Counted from the first letter of the stretch, positions 33,536-42,948 are shown. The stretch is 64,000 bases of DNA from Actinomadura oligospora ATCC 43269 (GCF_000518265.1 NZ_KI912411.1:512072-576071), one strand, 5' to 3'. Made by a program: numbers and translations. Notes: generated from the letters alone by a model not told the origin.

Positions 33536-35566
33536 TCAGGCGCGCTTGGCGACCAGGGTGAGCAGATCGTACTTGGCGACCGACTCCCCCTTCTGGTTGG
33601 TGACGTCCACGTCCCAGCGGACCTCGCCGTGCTCGGCGCCCTCGCGCGGGATCAGCTGCTTGGCGGTGAGCGTCGCGGTCATCTCGTCGCCGGGGTAGAC
33701 CGGGGTGAGGAACCGCAGGTTCTCCAGCCCGTAGTTCGCCAGGACGGGCCCGGGGTCGGGGTCGACGAACAGCCCGGCCGCGAACGACAGGACGAGGTAG
33801 CCGTGCGCGACGCGCCCGTCGAAGAACGGGTTGGCGGCGGCGGCCTCCTCGTCCATGTGGGCGTAGAAGGTGTCGCCGGTGAACTCGGCGAAGTGCTCGA
33901 CGTCCTCGAGGGTGACCCGGCGCGGGCCTGCGATGACGGTGTCGCCGACGCGCAGGTCCTCCAGGTGCTTGCGGAAGGGGTGGTCGGTCGTGACCGTCCG
34001 CTCGGCGCCCGGCACCCAGCGGCCGGTGATCGCGGTGAGCATCGCCGGGTCGGCCTGGACGGCGGTGCGCTGCATGTGGTGGACGACGCCTCGGACGCCG
34101 CCCATCTCCTCGCCGCCTCCGGCGCGCCCGGGGCCGCCGTGGACGAGCATCGGCAGCGGCGAGCCGTGCCCGGTCGACTCCTTGGCGTCCGCGCCGTTCA
34201 GCACGAGCAGGCGGCCGTGCCAGGGCGCGGCGCCGAGGACGACCGTCCGGACGAAGTCCGCGTCGGCCGACACGACCGACCCGGCGAGGCTGCCCCGGCC
34301 GCGCGCGGCCAGCTCGACGGCCTGCTCGGCGCCCTCGTAGGGGATGAGCGTGGAGACCGGGCCGAACGCCTCGATCTCGTGCGGCTCGGCGCGGGCCGGG
34401 TCGTCGGCGCGCAGCAGGATCGGGGACAGGAACGCGCCGCGCTCGGCGTCGGCGTCGACGACGTCCACGTGGGCGGGGTCGCCGAACAGGATCGTCCCGG
34501 CGTCCAGCAGGCCCTTGAGCGAGCGGCGGACCTCCTCGCGCTGCTCCAGCGTGGCGAGCGCGCCCATCCGGACGTCGGGGTTCGCCGGGTTCCCGACGGT
34601 GACCTTCGCCAGCCGCGCGCGGACGGCCTCCGCGACGTCCTCCATCCGGTCGGCGGGGACCAGCGCGCGGCGGATCGCCGTGCACTTCTGGCCCGCCTTC
34701 ACGGTCATCTCGCTGACCAGCTGCTTCACGTACAGGTCGAACTCGGGCGTGCCGGGCGTGGCGTCCGGGCCGAGGATCGAGACGTTCAGAGAGTCGGCCT
34801 CGGCGTTGAACCGGACCGCGTGCCGGACGACCGCCGGGTGCACGCGCAGCCGGGCGGCGGTGTCGGCGGATCCGGTGAACGCGACGACGTCCTGCTCGGT
34901 GAGGTGGTCGAGCAGGTCGCCCGCCTCGCCGGTGAGCAGCTGGACCGAGCCCTCGGGCAGGATGCCGCTCTCCACGATCAGCTCGACCAGCCGCGCGGTC
35001 AGGTAGGCGGTCTGCTCGGCGGGCTTGACCAGGCTGGGCATGCCGGCGAGGAACGCGGGCGCGAGCTTCTCCAGCGGCCCCCACACGGGGAAGTTGAACG
35101 CGTTGATCTGGACGGCGACGCCGTGCAGCGGCGTGCAGATGTGCTGCGCGACGAACGTCCCGCCCTTGCCGAGCGGCTCGACGGCCCCGTCCACGTAGAC
35201 GGTGTCGTTGGGCATCTCCCGGCGGCCCTTGCTGGAGAAGGCGAACAGCGTGCCGAAGCCGCCGTCCACGTCGAACTTGGAGTCGCCGAGCGTCGCGCCC
35301 GTCCGGGCCGACAGCGCGTACAGCTCCTCGCGGTGTTCGCGCAGGTGGGACGCCAGGGCCTTGAGCAGCGCGGCGCGCTGGTGGAAGGTCAGCTCGCGCA
35401 GGGCGGGCCCGCCGACGCGGCGGCCGTACTCCAGGGCGGCGGCCCGGTCCAGGCCCGCGGTGGAGATCCGGGCGACCTCCTCGCCGGTCACGGCGTCCCG
35501 CAGGGGCGCGCCCTCGCCGCCTCCCTCCTGCCAGGAACCGGACAGATAGCTGCGCAGCACGCTCAC
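33536..35566 (-). CDS. paaZ: Bifunctional oxepin-CoA hydrolase / 3-oxo-5,6-dehydrosuberyl-CoA semialdehyde dehydrogenase
   Basis: PaaZ opens the oxepin-CoA ring in phenylacetate degradation and oxidises the aldehyde formed. In this 676-residue protein the ALDH half (1-about 520) has Glu256 and Cys295 (AGQKCTAIRR) at the same numbers as E. coli PaaZ. The MaoC hydratase half (about 535-676) has Asp565 and His570 (GDTFYAHMDEE), with the E. coli spacing. GAGGAGG precedes the GTG start. No other paa gene (paaABCDE, paaG, paaK) is in the window. A PaaR-like palindrome lies upstream, so it may belong to a scattered regulon. Confidence 0.95.
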   Translation of the reverse strand: MSVLRSYLSGSWQEGGGEGAPLRDAVTGEEVARISTAGLDRAAALEYGRRVGGPALRELTFHQRAALLKALASHLREHREELYALSARTGATLGDSKFDVDGGFGTLFAFSSKGRREMPNDTVYVDGAVEPLGKGGTFVAQHICTPLHGVAVQINAFNFPVWGPLEKLAPAFLAGMPSLVKPAEQTAYLTARLVELIVESGILPEGSVQLLTGEAGDLLDHLTEQDVVAFTGSADTAARLRVHPAVVRHAVRFNAEADSLNVSILGPDATPGTPEFDLYVKQLVSEMTVKAGQKCTAIRRALVPADRMEDVAEAVRARLAKVTVGNPANPDVRMGALATLEQREEVRRSLKGLLDAGTILFGDPAHVDVVDADAERGAFLSPILLRADDPARAEPHEIEAFGPVSTLIPYEGAEQAVELAARGRGSLAGSVVSADADFVRTVVLGAAPWHGRLLVLNGADAKESTGHGSPLPMLVHGGPGRAGGGEEMGGVRGVVHHMQRTAVQADPAMLTAITGRWVPGAERTVTTDHPFRKHLEDLRVGDTVIAGPRRVTLEDVEHFAEFTGDTFYAHMDEEAAAANPFFDGRVAHGYLVLSFAAGLFVDPDPGPVLANYGLENLRFLTPVYPGDEMTATLTAKQLIPREGAEHGEVRWDVDVTNQKGESVAKYDLLTLVAKRA

Positions 35567-35616
35567 GGGACCTCCTCGTCCGCACCGGGGCGCGCCACGG
35601 CGCCGTCCCCCGCGTT

Positions 35617-35634
35617 ACCGACCGAACGTTCAGT
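35617..35634. promoter_or_regulatory. PaaR/TetR-type operator upstream of paaZ
   Basis: ACCGACCGAACGTTCAGT contains the near-perfect palindrome ACCGAAC/GTTCAGT. It resembles ACCGACCGTTCGGT-type sites bound by TetR-family PaaR proteins in other bacteria (from memory). It lies 51 bp before the paaZ start. Confidence 0.55.
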
Positions 35635-35778
35635 ATTTTCACCCCGCCGCGGCGGCCCTGTCGAGCGACCCGGCGCGTCGGGCCGCCCGGCGGGCCGGGA
35701 TCGTGGGCCGTCCTCGCTCCCTGTTCCCCCGGCGACCTGGCCAAACACCATGATCCCGGGCATGGCAGACTGGCGGCC

Positions 35779-36804
35779 ATGAGCTACGCCGCCGATGACA
35801 AGCGCTATGACCGGATGGACTACCGACGGAGCGGGCGCAGCGGCCTCAAGCTGCCCGCGATCTCGCTCGGGCTGTGGCACAACTTCGGCGACGACCGTCC
35901 GGTGGACGTCCAGCGCGCGATCCTGCGGCGCGCCTTCGACCTCGGCGTCACGCACTTCGACCTGGCCAACAACTACGGCCCGCCCTACGGCTCGGCCGAG
36001 CGGAACTTCGGCCGCCTGTTCCGCGAGGACTTCGTCCCCCACCGGGACGAGCTGATCATCTCCACCAAGGCCGGGTACGACATGTGGCCCGGCCCGTACG
36101 GCGAGTGGGGCTCGCGCAAGTACCTGCTCTCCAGCCTCGACCAGTCGCTGTCCCGGATGGGCCTGGACCACGTCGACATCTTCTACAGCCACCGTTTCGA
36201 CCCCGAGACGCCGCTGGAGGAGACGATGGGGGCGCTCGACCACGCCGTCCGCTCCGGGAAGGCCCTGTACGCGGGCATCTCGTCCTACTCCCCCGAGCGG
36301 ACGGCCGAGGCCGCCGAGATCCTGCGCGAGATGGGCACGCCGCTGCTCATCCACCAGCCGTCCTACTCGATGCTGAACCGGTGGATCGAGGGCGGCCTGC
36401 TCGACGTCCTGGACGACAAGGGCGTCGGCTGCATCGCGTTCTCGCCGCTCGCGCAGGGCATGCTGACCGACAAGTACCTGGACGGCGTCCCGCAGGGGTC
36501 GCGGGCCAGCCAGGGCAAGTCGCTGTCGCCGGACCTGCTGACCCCCGAGTCCCTGCGGCACATCCGCGCGCTGAACGAGATCGCCCGGTCGCGCGGCCAG
36601 TCCCTGGCGCAGATGGCCCTGGCCTGGACGCTGCGCGACCGGCGCGTCACGTCCGCGCTGATCGGCGCGAGCAGCGTCGCGCAGCTGGAGAACAGCCTGG
36701 CCAGCCAGGAGAACCTCACGTTCAGCGCCGAGGAGCTCGCTGCGATCGACCGGGACGCGGTGGAGGCCGGCATCAACATCTGGTCGGCCTCCAGCGCGCG
36801 CTGA
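35779..36804 (+). CDS. Aldo/keto reductase, YghZ (L-glyceraldehyde-3-phosphate reductase)-like
   Basis: A 341-residue reductase of the AKR14/YghZ group. It has Asp/Tyr of the tetrad in HFDLANNYGPPYGSAE, Lys in ISTKAGYDMWPGPYGEWGSRKY (a YghZ hallmark), His in FYSHRFDPETP, and the NADP region SALIGASSVAQLENSL. Such enzymes reduce methylglyoxal and L-glyceraldehyde 3-phosphate. It is divergent from paaZ across 212 bp and has no clear ribosome binding site. It converges on the HEAT-like gene with an 18-bp gap and no obvious terminator. Confidence 0.94.
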   Translation: MSYAADDKRYDRMDYRRSGRSGLKLPAISLGLWHNFGDDRPVDVQRAILRRAFDLGVTHFDLANNYGPPYGSAERNFGRLFREDFVPHRDELIISTKAGYDMWPGPYGEWGSRKYLLSSLDQSLSRMGLDHVDIFYSHRFDPETPLEETMGALDHAVRSGKALYAGISSYSPERTAEAAEILREMGTPLLIHQPSYSMLNRWIEGGLLDVLDDKGVGCIAFSPLAQGMLTDKYLDGVPQGSRASQGKSLSPDLLTPESLRHIRALNEIARSRGQSLAQMALAWTLRDRRVTSALIGASSVAQLENSLASQENLTFSAEELAAIDRDAVEAGINIWSASSAR

Positions 36805-36822
36805 TCCCGCTCCCCGCCTCTG

Positions 36823-39800
36823 TCACCCCTCCTCGGTGACCATGTTCCAGGCGGGTTCGGCGACGTCGCCGTGCGGGGAGTCGCAGAGCCGGGCGAGGGC
36901 GTCCTGCCACTCGTCCGGCCACCCGGCGTCGACGCCCCCGCGCCGCACCAGCCGCAGCGCGAGCAGGTGCGCCGCCGTGTGGCCACGCTCGATGAGGGCG
37001 TCGACGGCGGGCAGGACGTCCCGCGAGACCGCTCCCCCGCTGTAGTGGCCGCCGAGGATCAGTTCGCCGTAGGCCCGGTCCGCCTGGACGGGCCGGTCGC
37101 GCAGCAGGTCGGCGAGCGCGGTCAGTTCGCCTGTCAGGTCGGTCTCGGTCTCCCGGTCCGCGTTGATCAACGCGATGTGGAGGCTCGCGGCCGTGCCGAG
37201 CTGGAGCGGGTGCCGCGCGAGGGTGTCCACGGCGCGGCGCAGCAGCGGCTCGGTCCCGTCCTCGCCCGCGGAGCGGACCAGCAGGTTCCGCAGGCCGGAG
37301 ACGAGGTGCCGCACCCGGTGGCGCATGAGCCCCTCCGGGGCCAGCCGGGCGAGGACGTCCAGCGCCTCGTCCCGGACGGCCCCGACCTCGACGAGCGCCG
37401 CGAGCACCATCGCCTCGGTGTCGCCGGACGGGTCGTCCGGGTCGGCCGCGGCGGCCAGCGTCGCCGCGTGGCCGCCGGGGTACCAGCGCGCCCAGGCGGC
37501 GAACGCCTTGCGGCCCCGGAACCGGACGCCGGGCAGGTCGGCCGCGTTCAGGCACGCCCTGATCAGCGTCGCCATGGCCGGGCGGGCGTCCGGCGCGTAC
37601 TCGGAGGGCGCGGCCTGGAACAGCGTCCGCAGCATCTCCTCGGACGCGTGCGCGCGCGGGGCTTCGGCCAGGGCTTCGAGTGCGTGAGGGCCGTCCGGGA
37701 AGTGCCGCAGCGCGACGGCCACGGCGACCCGGACGTCGCGATGCAGGTCGGGGGCGCGCCAGGTGGCGAGCAGGGCGTCCAGGGCGCCCGGCGGACGATG
37801 CCGTTCGAGCAGCCGGGCCGCCTGCTTGCGCACGGTCACCTTCACGTCCGGTGAGGTCAGCGCGGCGGTGAGCGCGGGCCCGAGGACCGAGGGCCGGACG
37901 CGTCCGGCGCACCGCGCCAGGCCCGCGACGGCCACGGCGGACGCGGGGCCGCGCGCCATCTCGAACAGCAGGGGCAGGGCGTCGGGGTGGTTGGCGGCGG
38001 CGTCGAGCGCCGTCTCCGCCATCGCGCCCTCCGACTCCCGCACCCACATGCGCAGCACCGGGAAGTGGCCGGGCAGGCGTCCCAGCGAGGCGACCGCCCG
38101 CAGCCGGTCGGCGACGTCGAACGCCTCGTCGCAGGCCGCCCGGTCCAGGGAGTTCCTGGCGGCGCGCACCTGCTCCGGGGTCCAGCGTCCGGGACGGGTG
38201 TTCCTGAGGTCCGGAATCCAGGGGCGGAAGCGGTTGTGCGGGTCGCGGTCGAAGGTGAGCAGGTCCGTGCGGCGGTCCGTGACCACGCGCCAGACGCCGG
38301 GCAGCGCGATCGTCGCCGGGTCCTCGGCGAGAAGCCCCGCGGCCCGCTCGGGATCCCGGGCGAGGAGGAAGCGCGCCGCCACCGCACCGATGTTCTCGGG
38401 AGCGTGCAGCACGGCCCTGCGCAGGTCGTCGTCCAGGCCGGTCGGACGGCGCCGGAAGGACGCCGCGACCGCGACGAACACCTCGTGGTCGCCTCGTTCG
38501 CGAGCCGCTTGGAGATGCGGCGCGAACGCCTCCAGGAGGGCCGCCTCGCCACCCGGAGGCACCGCGCGGTCGAGTCGGTGGTCGTCGGGACGGGGAACCC
38601 GCCTGCCCCACCTCCGTCTCCTCCAGCGCGGCTGCTCCGGGGCAGGGGCGGGACGCAGGGCGTCGGCTCCGAAGCGTCCGAGCAGGTCGGCGAGCGCGCC
38701 GGTCGCCCAGGCGGTGAGCGCCGGATCGGTCCTGTGCCGCAGGACGCGGACGGCCAGGCGGCGGACGGCCCGCATCGTGTCCGTGGAAGTGTCGCGGGCT
38801 TCGACGACGGCCTTGGTCAGCAGGCGCAGCGGCTCCGCGCACGCGTCGGACAGGACACGCGGGCTGAGCGCGGTCACGGCGGCGAACAGCTCGGCGCGCA
38901 CCGGATCCGGTTCGTTCCGGACGCGCCGGACGATCGTCGCCAGGTGCTCGGCCACGACCACCGGGTCGCCGGTTCGGGCCGCGTTCGCGAGCAGCAGGGT
39001 CCGGGCGAGGCCGCGCCGCCGGGGATCGCCGCCGGTGGACGCCTCGACCAGCGCGTCCACCGCCTCGTCGTGCGGCAGGTACGACGTGAGGCGCAGCGGG
39101 ATGTCCGGATCGTCCAGGCGTGTCCGGGACGAGTGCCAGACCGACGCGTGCCACTCCAGGAGGCGGCGCGCCTCGCGGGCGGCCGTCTCCGGGGACAGCC
39201 AGGGCAGCAGCGGCATGACCGCCCACGTCCCCACTGATCCGCCCTGCTTCTCCGCCGCCAGCCGGAACACCGCGTCGCGGCGGTGCGGCGGGAGGTCCGC
39301 GAGCAGCGCGGCGCCGCCGTGCGACCACCCCATCAGGCGCCGGGCCACCACCTCGTCCGGGCAGAGCCGCGGGGAGATCGCCGCCGAGAGCGCCTCCGCC
39401 TCCGGCCGTTCCACCCACGACGCGAACCCTGCGGGATCCGCGCCGTGGAACGCGTTCACCACCTTCACCGACAGGGCGCCGGAGCGATACGACGGGCCGG
39501 TGCGGACGAGCAGGTCCACCGCTCTGTGCGAACGCGCCCGCGCCGCCGGGACGAACCCGGCGTTCTGCCGGCGCAGGACCCGCCAGCGGTTCCCCGTGTC
39601 CAGCTCTCGCTCGACATGGTCGAGGAACGCGTCCGGACGGCGTGCGGCCAGCGCCCGCCACATCGTGACGGCGTGCGCGAGCTCCGGGAGGAGCCGGGTG
39701 ACGGTCCCGGTGGAGCAGGCGGGCAGCAGCATCGCCGCGTCGCGGTCGCCGTGCCGGGCCCGGACGTCCGGCAGGAGCCGGTCCGCGAGCGCCGTCCGGC

Positions 39801-40161
39801 GGGCGTACAGCAGCGTCCGGTAGACGGATCGCCGCAGGTCGGTGGGGGCGTCGTCCAGGGCTCGCGCCACGGCGTCGTCCGGGACGGGCAGGGTGCGGAC
39901 GGCCCGGAGCGCGGCCTTCCGCAGGTCCATGTCGGGTCCGGCCAGGACGTCGGCCACGTGCCCGAGGTCGCGGGCGGCCATCGCCATGTGCAGCGCGACG
40001 CGCCGTCGGTACGGAACGGGACCGGACAGCTCGGCGAGCAACGCGTCCAGTTCGGGGGTCCCGGCGAGCCGCCGGGCGTGCAGGGCCAGCGCGCGCATGC
40101 GGCGCGGGTGGGCCAGGGGTTCAACGTCTGCCAGCAGCCGTTCGGCTGCCGTGGGGCTCAA
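36823..40161 (-). CDS. Very large HEAT-like helical-repeat protein of unknown function
   Basis: An 1112-residue soluble protein built almost wholly of alpha-helical pairs with HEAT-like periodicity (for example VRKQAARLLERHRPPGALDALL, DVRVAVAVALRHFPDGPHALEAL and TEAMVLAALVEVGAVRDEALDVLARLAPEG). There is no signal peptide, membrane span, nucleotide-binding motif or catalytic signature I can name. A basic segment near residue 520 (PRWRRRRWGRRVPRP) interrupts the repeats. The first possible start is TTG 40161 with no good ribosome binding site; ATG 40098 is an alternative. It has its own strand between unrelated genes and looks like an orphan scaffold. Confidence 0.85.
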   Translation of the reverse strand: MSPTAAERLLADVEPLAHPRRMRALALHARRLAGTPELDALLAELSGPVPYRRRVALHMAMAARDLGHVADVLAGPDMDLRKAALRAVRTLPVPDDAVARALDDAPTDLRRSVYRTLLYARRTALADRLLPDVRARHGDRDAAMLLPACSTGTVTRLLPELAHAVTMWRALAARRPDAFLDHVERELDTGNRWRVLRRQNAGFVPAARARSHRAVDLLVRTGPSYRSGALSVKVVNAFHGADPAGFASWVERPEAEALSAAISPRLCPDEVVARRLMGWSHGGAALLADLPPHRRDAVFRLAAEKQGGSVGTWAVMPLLPWLSPETAAREARRLLEWHASVWHSSRTRLDDPDIPLRLTSYLPHDEAVDALVEASTGGDPRRRGLARTLLLANAARTGDPVVVAEHLATIVRRVRNEPDPVRAELFAAVTALSPRVLSDACAEPLRLLTKAVVEARDTSTDTMRAVRRLAVRVLRHRTDPALTAWATGALADLLGRFGADALRPAPAPEQPRWRRRRWGRRVPRPDDHRLDRAVPPGGEAALLEAFAPHLQAARERGDHEVFVAVAASFRRRPTGLDDDLRRAVLHAPENIGAVAARFLLARDPERAAGLLAEDPATIALPGVWRVVTDRRTDLLTFDRDPHNRFRPWIPDLRNTRPGRWTPEQVRAARNSLDRAACDEAFDVADRLRAVASLGRLPGHFPVLRMWVRESEGAMAETALDAAANHPDALPLLFEMARGPASAVAVAGLARCAGRVRPSVLGPALTAALTSPDVKVTVRKQAARLLERHRPPGALDALLATWRAPDLHRDVRVAVAVALRHFPDGPHALEALAEAPRAHASEEMLRTLFQAAPSEYAPDARPAMATLIRACLNAADLPGVRFRGRKAFAAWARWYPGGHAATLAAAADPDDPSGDTEAMVLAALVEVGAVRDEALDVLARLAPEGLMRHRVRHLVSGLRNLLVRSAGEDGTEPLLRRAVDTLARHPLQLGTAASLHIALINADRETETDLTGELTALADLLRDRPVQADRAYGELILGGHYSGGAVSRDVLPAVDALIERGHTAAHLLALRLVRRGGVDAGWPDEWQDALARLCDSPHGDVAEPAWNMVTEEG

Positions 40162-40272
40162 CGGCCCGGGCGGAGTCCGCCCTTCCTGTCGATCATGACG
40201 ATGATGATGACGGACGGTCCCCGCCGCCGCAACCCCGGCCCCGCCCCGCGATCCCGCGTCCCGCGTCCCGAC

Positions 40273-41157
40273 TCAGTGCGTGTGGTCGAACTCGGTCAGC
40301 GACGGGTCGGCGAGCAGGCGCCGGAAGTTCGCCTGGCTCTCCTCGTCCACGAACGTGTAGACGACCATGCGCGTGCCGGGCCGGGCGCTCAGGTCGAACG
40401 AGGTGGTGCGCGTCGCGATCCGTCCCGCCTTCGGGTAGAAGAAGTCCTTCTGGCAGGGCTGCGGGACCGCGACGTCCTGGTTGCGCCACAGCTCGGCGAA
40501 CCGCGGGCTGGCCTCCACGAGCCGCTCGACCAGGCGCTGGAACTGCGGGTCGTCCCGGTTCCGGACGTACCGGTACCGGAACATCGCGACGGTCTCCTCG
40601 ATCTGCTCCTCCAGGTTGGAGCAGGGGTTGCAGCACGAGGGCCGCGTGAAGAACTGCCACATCGAGTTCCGCTCGCCCTCCGGCGCGCCGGTCACCCACG
40701 GCACCAGCGCCGCGTACGCCTCGTTCCAGGCGAGCGCGTCGTTGCGCGGGTTCGACACGACGGCGGGCATCGGCCCGAGCCGGTCCATGATCGCCCGGAC
40801 GTCCTCACTGAGCGCCGACACGATGTCCGGCTCCGGCGGGACGGGCACCTCCGACAGCCGGTACAGGTGCTCGCGCTCGACGGTGTCGAGCCGCAGCGTC
40901 CGCGACACCGCGTCCAGCACCTGCGTGCTGACGTTGATCGGACGGCCCTGCTCCAGCCAGGTGTACCAGGTGACGCCGACCCCGGCGAGCTGCGCGACCT
41001 CCTCGCGCCGCAGGCCGGGCGTCCGGCGCCGGGGCGCGGGCGGCAGGCCGACGTCCTCGGGCGCGATCCGCGCGCGCCGGCTCCGCAGGAACGCCGCCAG
41101 CTCGTCCCGCCGCCGCCGTCCCCCGTTCGTCCGCCGTTCCATCACCGTCGCCGTCAC
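40273..41157 (-). CDS. MmyB-type helix-turn-helix regulator with a cysteine cluster
   Basis: A 294-residue XRE/MmyB regulator. The helix-turn-helix is at about 48-72 (LRREEVAQLAGVGVTWYTWLEQGR) and the MmyB domain at about 110-285. Unusually, the ligand domain holds Cys175, Cys176 and Cys179 (PSCCNPCS) and Cys235 (PQPCQ), a possible metal or thiol site that the first MmyB protein in this window lacks. The GTG at 41157 follows GAGACT and six bases; ATG 41142 is an alternative start. It is divergent from an MFS exporter and probably represses it. Confidence 0.92.
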   Translation of the reverse strand: MTATVMERRTNGGRRRRDELAAFLRSRRARIAPEDVGLPPAPRRRTPGLRREEVAQLAGVGVTWYTWLEQGRPINVSTQVLDAVSRTLRLDTVEREHLYRLSEVPVPPEPDIVSALSEDVRAIMDRLGPMPAVVSNPRNDALAWNEAYAALVPWVTGAPEGERNSMWQFFTRPSCCNPCSNLEEQIEETVAMFRYRYVRNRDDPQFQRLVERLVEASPRFAELWRNQDVAVPQPCQKDFFYPKAGRIATRTTSFDLSARPGTRMVVYTFVDEESQANFRRLLADPSLTEFDHTH

Positions 41158-41180
41158 TCCCCCAGTCTCGCCGACACCGG

Positions 41181-41212
41181 CACCAGGATCCAGGTGCTGT
41201 CAATACCAGGAT
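41181..41212. promoter_or_regulatory. Paired ACCAGGAT motifs in the MmyB/MFS gap
   Basis: CACCAGGAT (41181-41189) and ATACCAGGAT (41203-41212), both on the plus strand with starts 22 bp apart, lie 24-55 bp upstream of the MmyB start. They are related to AGTACCAGGAA before the first MmyB gene. Confidence 0.45.
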
Positions 41213-41353
41213 CGACCACCACCTGATTGTCCGATCGCGTTCATACCGGCAAGAACGCCACATCACCGGGAAATTGCGGACTTGCAAGCCGGACGGCCAC
41301 ACCTGCCTGCCGGACACGCCGTCGGACGCATGGCGTGCGAGCCAGGTGGTGTC

Positions 41354-41364
41354 AGTACCAGTAT
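41354..41364. promoter_or_regulatory. AGTACCAGTAT motif upstream of the MFS gene
   Basis: A further member of the same motif family, 46 bp before the MFS start. Half-sites near both divergent starts fit regulation of both genes by the MmyB protein. Confidence 0.45.
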
Positions 41365-41410
41365 CACGGGGCTCTCGGCACCCGTATCGCATCGGACGGA
41401 AGCTACATGC

Positions 41411-42868
41411 ATGACATTTCCGACCGAACGCATGAAGGGCGTGCGGGCGTCCTCCGCACGGTCTACCGGCCCGATGCTGGCGTTGCTGCTGCTCGGGCAG
41501 TTCATGGCCATTCTCGACGTCAACATCGTCAACGTCGCGCTGCCCACGCTGCGCGCGGACCTGCACGCCAGCGGCGCCAGCCTGCAGCTGGTGGTCGCCG
41601 GATACATCATCGCCTACGCGGCGCTCCTGATCACCGGGGCCCGGCTCGGCGACCTGCTCGGGCACCGCAGGGTGTTCCTCGGCGGGCTCGCGGTCTTCAC
41701 GATCGCCTCCCTGGCCTGCGGGCTCGCGCCCACGACCGGGTTCCTCATCGTCGTGCGGTTCCTGCAGGGCATCGGGGCGGCGCTGATGACGCCGCAGGTG
41801 ATGAGCATGATCCAGCGCGGGTTCCAGGGTCCCGCGCGGGCCCGGGCGCTCAGCATGTACGCGATGGTGATCGCGGGCGGTGTGGTCGTCGGGCAGGTGC
41901 TCGGCGGACTGCTGGTCAGCGCCGACCTGTTCGGGTCGGGCTGGCGCCTGGTGTTCCTGGTGAACGTGCCGATCGGGGCGGTGCTGTTCGCGGCCGGGCC
42001 GCGGCTGCTGCCCAAGGCGGACGAGGACCGGCGCGGCGGCCTGGACCCGGTGGGGCTCGCCGTCCTCACCCCGGCGCTGGTCCTGCTCGTCGTGCCGCTG
42101 ATCCTGGGGCACGAGCTGGGCTGGCCCGCGTGGGGCTGGGCGGCGCTGGCGGCCAGCGCCGTGCTGTTCGTCGTGTTCGCGCTGGTCGAGCGGCGGTTCG
42201 CGGCGCGCGGCGGACGTCCGCTGATCTCCGGGCGGGTGCTGCGGGCGCCGGGCGTCGTGGTCTGCGCGTTCACGCTGCTGTTCGGACCCGGATCGTGGGG
42301 CTCGTTCCTGTTCACCACCACCCTGCACCTCCAGGGCGACCTGAAGATGACGCCGCTGCGGTCCGGCCTGGCGTTCGTGCCGTGCGTGCTGGCCTTCGCC
42401 GTCGTCAGCCTCTACTGGCAGCGCATGCCCGTGGGCTGGCACCGTCGGGTGGTCCCGATCGGGTTCACGATCGCGGCCTTCGGCTACCTGTGGGTCGGGC
42501 CGCTCGCGTCCGGGGGCGCGGCCTACCTCGCGCTGACCGCGGTGATCGGGTTCGGGCTCGGCGTGATGCCGATCGTGATGACGATCGCGCTGGCGGACGT
42601 CCCTCCCGAGGACGCCGCCGACGCCAGCGGGCTGCTGCTGACCGTCATGCAGGCCGGGCAGGTGCTCGGCGTCGCGACGATCGGCACGCTGTTCCTCGTC
42701 GGGTACGAGGACAGCGGCTCCACCCGGCACGCCGAGTACGCGACCGGCTGGTCGCTGGCCGCGCTGGCGGCGGTCGCCGCGTTCGGCGCGCTGCTGATGA
42801 ACCTGCGCCGGAAGGCCCCCGCCCCGGACGGCGAGGCGGAGCGCCGCCCCGTCGCCGTCGAGGTGTAG
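41411..42868 (+). CDS. MFS drug exporter, DHA2 (EmrB/QacA) family
   Basis: A 485-residue transporter with fourteen predicted helices. Helix 1 carries the DHA2 motif LDVNIVNVALPTLRADL, the loop 2-3 motif A is GARLGDLLGHRRVFL, and motif C lies in VVVGQVLGGLL. It should export hydrophobic drugs by proton antiport. ATG 41411 has GGAAG nine bases upstream; MKGVRASS at 41432 is an alternative. The divergent cysteine-bearing MmyB protein is the likely regulator. Confidence 0.93.
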   Translation: MTFPTERMKGVRASSARSTGPMLALLLLGQFMAILDVNIVNVALPTLRADLHASGASLQLVVAGYIIAYAALLITGARLGDLLGHRRVFLGGLAVFTIASLACGLAPTTGFLIVVRFLQGIGAALMTPQVMSMIQRGFQGPARARALSMYAMVIAGGVVVGQVLGGLLVSADLFGSGWRLVFLVNVPIGAVLFAAGPRLLPKADEDRRGGLDPVGLAVLTPALVLLVVPLILGHELGWPAWGWAALAASAVLFVVFALVERRFAARGGRPLISGRVLRAPGVVVCAFTLLFGPGSWGSFLFTTTLHLQGDLKMTPLRSGLAFVPCVLAFAVVSLYWQRMPVGWHRRVVPIGFTIAAFGYLWVGPLASGGAAYLALTAVIGFGLGVMPIVMTIALADVPPEDAADASGLLLTVMQAGQVLGVATIGTLFLVGYEDSGSTRHAEYATGWSLAALAAVAAFGALLMNLRRKAPAPDGEAERRPVAVEV

Positions 42869-42909
42869 CCGTCGGGGTGTGGCCGTCCGGAGTGGCCATG
42901 GCGGGACGC

Positions 42910-42948
42910 GGAACCGCCCGCACCGGATGTCACGGTGCGGGCGGTTCC
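42910..42948. terminator. Bidirectional terminator between MFS gene and glpK
   Basis: Perfect 16-bp stem (42910-42925 with 42933-42948), seven-base loop, between convergent stops. Confidence 0.85.
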
